Below are positions 6,856 through 8,342 of a stretch of 8,342 nt of DNA, piece by piece. Under the pieces are notes generated by a model. It was not told the DNA's origin and did no database searches. It worked only from the letters and a program-made list of their open reading frames with translations. The first letter of the stretch is position 1. The number at the start of each line of letters is the position of its first letter. A program made the translations under genes and the position numbers. Source of the stretch: Synergistaceae bacterium (GTDB lineage Bacteria > Synergistota > Synergistia > Synergistales > Aminobacteriaceae); NCBI GenBank assembly GCA_017458545.1, contig JAFTBA010000049.1, positions 1 to 8,342 of the forward strand, given 5' to 3'.

Positions 6856-6864
6856 ATTATAGCA
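6856..6864 (-). promoter_or_regulatory. Perfect extended -10 promoter, leftward (in repeat arm B')
   Basis: The minus strand reads TGCTATAAT at 6864-6856, identical to the rightward motif because both lie in the 13-bp inverted repeat. It points at the rightward promoter, about 80 bp away. No -35 is seen. It may be a by-product of the repeat rather than a working promoter. Confidence 0.35.
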
Positions 6865-6885
6865 TAGCGGAGGAGAGCGCGATTA

Positions 6886-6978
6886 TTGGCCGTGTGCTTA
6901 GGTTTTGCGCCTTGTAGTTTCTTCGTGAAGTTGGGGCTGTTTGGCGCAACCGTTTTCTGTAATCATGTTGGGAGGTAA
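6886..6978 (+). CDS. Candidate leader ORF, 30 codons, TTG start
   Basis: Not recognised. The frame starts at TTG 6886 (followed by codons for AVCLGFAPC) and stops at TAA 6976-6978. A strong GGAGGAG (6869-6875) lies upstream; the spacer from GGAGG is 12 nt, one more than the local norm. ftsH in this window also uses TTG. The peptide is hydrophobic, with three Cys, four Phe and few charges, and ends in NHVGR. Its last codons and stop overlap the GGAGG (6971-6975) of the exported-protein gene, whose ATG is 7 nt after the stop. This is the arrangement of a translationally coupled leader peptide. A hairpin, TTGCGCC/GGCGCAA (6905-6911 with 6943-6949), lies inside it. It could instead be a chance frame in an untranslated leader. 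Confidence 0.35.
   Translation: MAVCLGFAPCSFFVKLGLFGATVFCNHVGR
6901..6951 (+). promoter_or_regulatory. Hairpin upstream of the exported-protein gene
   Basis: TTGCGCC (6905-6911) pairs with GGCGCAA (6943-6949), and GG (6901-6902) with CC (6950-6951) across a TT bulge. A small CTT/AAG hairpin (6921-6930) sits in the loop. It ends 19 nt before the GGAGG of the next gene and lies within the candidate leader ORF, so ribosomes on that ORF would melt it. A regulatory role is inferred. Confidence 0.45.
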
Positions 6979-6985
6979 TAAAATC

Positions 6986-7804
6986 ATGTTAAAGTCAGCC
7001 AAAAGATTCATTGCAGCTTTATGTTTTGTCGCGTTTATAGCCTCTTGTGCTTTCGCAGAAAATCCCTTCAGAGTTTACCCGGAAGGATTTGGTCCAAAGA
7101 TAAAGGGCTTCCAGCTCGGAATGAGACTCAGCCTTAAAGACCTAGCAGAATTTGCCGGGAGTCTAGTGAATGACAGGAATTTTCAGGATAAGCCCGTTAC
7201 CATTAAGATAATGAGAGACAATTACTCACACGAGAGTGAAGACTACATCAAAATTACTCTGTTTAGTGAGATTCTGATGGACTCAGGTTTCTTAGCAGAA
7301 GATAATAGCGCAGATTTCGAGCTTCCAGAAGGCTTAACCGAAGGAGACACGGACACAAAAGTAGGCTCAGAGGAGATAAGTGAAGAAGAAATTTGGTCGT
7401 GGACAAAGTTTAAACTTAGTGGAAGAGGGTCATATTCGGACTTGCTGAATGAAAAGAACCTGCTGCATGTTCTGCAGAAAATTGAGCAGCGCGGCTACCG
7501 TTACGCCTTTATTACACAGAATGGCGGCTTTGATCAGGTGAGATACTTTCGTCTCAGCTCTGGCAGGATAGATATGCTGCGTTACTTTAAGGGCGATTTC
7601 GGCGCGGCAGGGATGACTGACAATGAATTTCTGCCTGTTTTCCTCCGTGCTTATGGCATCAGCAATACTTCCACCATTAACGATGAGGTAATCTGTAGGA
7701 ATCCCCGTGAAGGCTGGCAGTTGAGATATGTCCTGCAAAGCTTATTGTTCGGGGGCGTTGTCATGGTCGAGGCTATCGAGCTTAACCGTCCTACGTTCGA
7801 TTGA
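6986..7804 (+). CDS. Exported protein of unknown function (possible lipoprotein)
   Basis: A 272-aa protein of no family that I can name. The N-terminus is a clear export signal: K3, K6 and R7, a hydrophobic core about 8-20, then CAFA before E25. Signal peptidase I could cut after A24 (AFA), but FIASC (17-21) also fits a loose lipobox with C21 as the lipid-bearing residue, so soluble periplasmic and lipoprotein forms are both possible. After this comes GFQLGM (41-46), resembling the short GxxLGM motif seen in various small envelope proteins. An acidic segment (about 105-135) follows, then a more ordered C-terminal half with FLRAYGI (219-225) and a hydrophobic end near LLFGGVVMVEAIEL. The start is ATG 6986, with GGAGG at 6971-6975 and a 10-nt spacer; in-frame TTG 6941 and ATG 6965 lack such a site. 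It is monocistronic, with its own terminator and a long structured leader. Confidence 0.8.
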   Translation: MLKSAKRFIAALCFVAFIASCAFAENPFRVYPEGFGPKIKGFQLGMRLSLKDLAEFAGSLVNDRNFQDKPVTIKIMRDNYSHESEDYIKITLFSEILMDSGFLAEDNSADFELPEGLTEGDTDTKVGSEEISEEEIWSWTKFKLSGRGSYSDLLNEKNLLHVLQKIEQRGYRYAFITQNGGFDQVRYFRLSSGRIDMLRYFKGDFGAAGMTDNEFLPVFLRAYGISNTSTINDEVICRNPREGWQLRYVLQSLLFGGVVMVEAIELNRPTFD

Positions 7805-7839
7805 TCATAATGAGAGCATAGTAGACATAAAAACACAAT

Positions 7840-7873
7840 CCCCCGGCAAAAAACACCGGGGGCAAATTTTTTT
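7840..7873 (+). terminator. Intrinsic terminator of the exported-protein gene
   Basis: The stem CCCCCGG/CCGGGGG (7840-7846 with 7856-7862) has an A-rich 9-nt loop and is followed by CAAA and seven T residues (7867-7873). It starts 35 nt after the stop codon. On the minus strand an ATTGTGTTTTT tail follows, so it may also back up the opposite terminator. Confidence 0.9.
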
Positions 7874-7883
7874 CCCAGTCAGC

Positions 7884-7913
7884 AAAAAATCCCCCGTCAT
7901 TCTCAGACAGGGG
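7884..7913 (-). terminator. Intrinsic terminator of the TRAP permease gene
   Basis: In the minus-strand transcript CCCCUGUC (7913-7906) pairs with GACGGGGG (7898-7891) as a continuous 8-bp stem including one U-G wobble. Six U residues follow (A-run 7884-7889). Read on the plus strand the wobble becomes a C-A mismatch, so the hairpin favours the leftward transcript. It starts 11 nt after the permease stop. Confidence 0.88.
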
Positions 7914-7924
7914 ACGCAAAATTT

Positions 7925-8342
7925 TTACACCGCAGGACTCGCTCGTCCCTTCATGTACTGCACAGTGAACACAAACCCCACAAGCATTAACCCCACAAGG
8001 TCGCTCACTATTCCCGGAACTAACATACTAAGTCCTCCGGCACAGATTATCACCCTCATAATAATATTCATCGGGCAGAACAAATACCCGTTCAGACTCG
8101 CCGCTACTCCGAAAATCCCAAGCAGTGCGGTCGCGCATATCAGTACGATTTCAAGCCCTACAAGTACATTCGTCAACATTGGCCCGGCGTTAGCGATTTC
8201 AACTATCGGCTGAACGTTCTCGAATAGCATCGCTGGCGTGAACGCAAATATATACGGCACTATGAACGCTCCGATTGCCAGCTTCGTTGCGTTGAACGCC
8301 GTCTTCATCGGGGGAGCTTTGGCGATTGCCGAGCCCGCATAA
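7925..8342 (-). CDS. TRAP transporter fused permease (DctQM-type), C-terminal part
   Basis: The last 139 or so codons of a larger gene; the 5' end lies beyond the right edge. The frame stays open from the stop (7927-7925) to the window end, through YAGSAIAKAPPMKTAFNA before the first ATG, so that ATG at 8308 is internal. The sequence is almost all hydrophobic, with about three or four membrane segments. APPMKTAFNATKLAIGAFIVPYIF followed by a GIFGVAASLNGY segment and a GLSMLVPG segment resembles the C-terminal end of the large membrane subunit in 4TM/12TM fused TRAP permeases. These import organic acids with sodium, using a separate periplasmic binding protein. Substrate cannot be told from this fragment. 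The binding-protein gene is not seen and would be expected upstream, outside the window. It has its own terminator. Confidence 0.85.
   Translation of the reverse strand, partial: YAGSAIAKAPPMKTAFNATKLAIGAFIVPYIFAFTPAMLFENVQPIVEIANAGPMLTNVLVGLEIVLICATALLGIFGVAASLNGYLFCPMNIIMRVIICAGGLSMLVPGIVSDLVGLMLVGFVFTVQYMKGRASPAV

Larger units (their letters stand above)
6753..6867. repeat. Interleaved inverted repeats A-B-A'-B' (pseudoknot-type topology)
   Basis: A is GGACAAGA (6753-6760) and A' is TCTTGTCC (6841-6848), an 8-bp perfect inverted pair. B is CTATGCTATAATA (6765-6777) and B' is TATTATAGCATAG (6855-6867), a 13-bp perfect inverted pair. The order is A-B-A'-B', not nested. As plus-strand RNA, B is exactly the loop of an AAAAA/TTTTT hairpin (6760-6764 with 6778-6782). 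Two more hairpins follow inside the A/A' stem: TTAA-g-TGAT/ATCATTAA (6781-6789, 6796-6803), and TCGA plus CGGGT/ACCCG (6808-6839). B' then lies directly before a GGAGGAG Shine-Dalgarno. The repeats are certain; the function is unknown. No known riboswitch or RNA family was recognised. Confidence 0.85.

Noticed and set aside
6753..6867. Known riboswitch, T-box, 6S RNA, tmRNA, SRP RNA, RNase P or integron attC site
   Set aside because: None of the conserved motifs of these that I know are visible, for example no T-box core, tmRNA ends or attC core sites.
6641..6985. Small insertion sequence or MITE
   Set aside because: The inverted repeats are internal and interleaved rather than terminal, there is no flanking target-site duplication that I can see, and no transposase.
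7728..8213. 161-aa plus-strand ORF
   Set aside because: It runs through two terminators and antisense to the TRAP permease gene, has no ribosome site, and shows no protein-like features.

Overview
The window is ordinary bacterial chromosome with housekeeping genes, one poorly characterised exported protein, the end of a transporter gene and one unusual intergenic region. The best guess for the host is an anaerobic member of the Synergistota or a similar Gram-negative-type lineage. This rests on family impressions: a TRAP-type fused permease C-terminus, a GDP-fucose biosynthesis gene, an exported orphan protein and the ftsH / tRNA-Gln / glmU / prs order. It is inference, not proof.

Layout: (1) 105-1034 (+), GDP-L-fucose synthase (fcl), supplying GDP-fucose for surface glycans. 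(2) 1025-1086, a heptad-repeat palindrome that holds the stop codons of fcl and of the convergent gene rlmN. (3) 1077-2102 (-), rlmN, a radical-SAM 23S rRNA/tRNA adenine C2-methyltransferase. (4) 2103-2177, a 75-bp divergent promoter region. (5) 2178-4130 (+), ftsH, a membrane AAA+ zinc protease starting at TTG. (6) A good sigma-70-type promoter directly after the ftsH stop, then tRNA-Gln(UUG) at 4175-4248, glmU (4275-5669) and prs (5675-6640), closed by a hairpin terminator at 6662-6690. This unit joins a tRNA, UDP-GlcNAc synthesis (peptidoglycan and LPS precursor) and PRPP synthesis (nucleotides and some amino acids).

(7) 6641-6985 is a 345-bp region with no conventional gene, and it is the most interesting part. 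Two perfect inverted repeats, 8 bp and 13 bp, are interleaved in the order A-B-A'-B'. The 13-bp arms each carry a perfect extended -10 promoter motif, pointing at each other. Further hairpins lie between the arms. A Shine-Dalgarno sequence directly after B' precedes a possible 30-codon TTG-started leader ORF, whose stop codon overlaps the Shine-Dalgarno of the next gene. (8) 6986-7804 (+), an exported or lipoprotein-like 272-aa protein of unknown function. (9) Two separate terminators at 7840-7873 and 7884-7913, one for each converging gene. (10) 7925-8342 (-), the C-terminal end of a TRAP-type fused permease that runs off the window.

Two trends help choose starts: the Shine-Dalgarno to start distance is consistently 10-11 nt, and several candidate promoters have an extended -10 (TGnTATAAT-like) without a good -35. 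No insertion sequence, CRISPR array or phage gene was seen.
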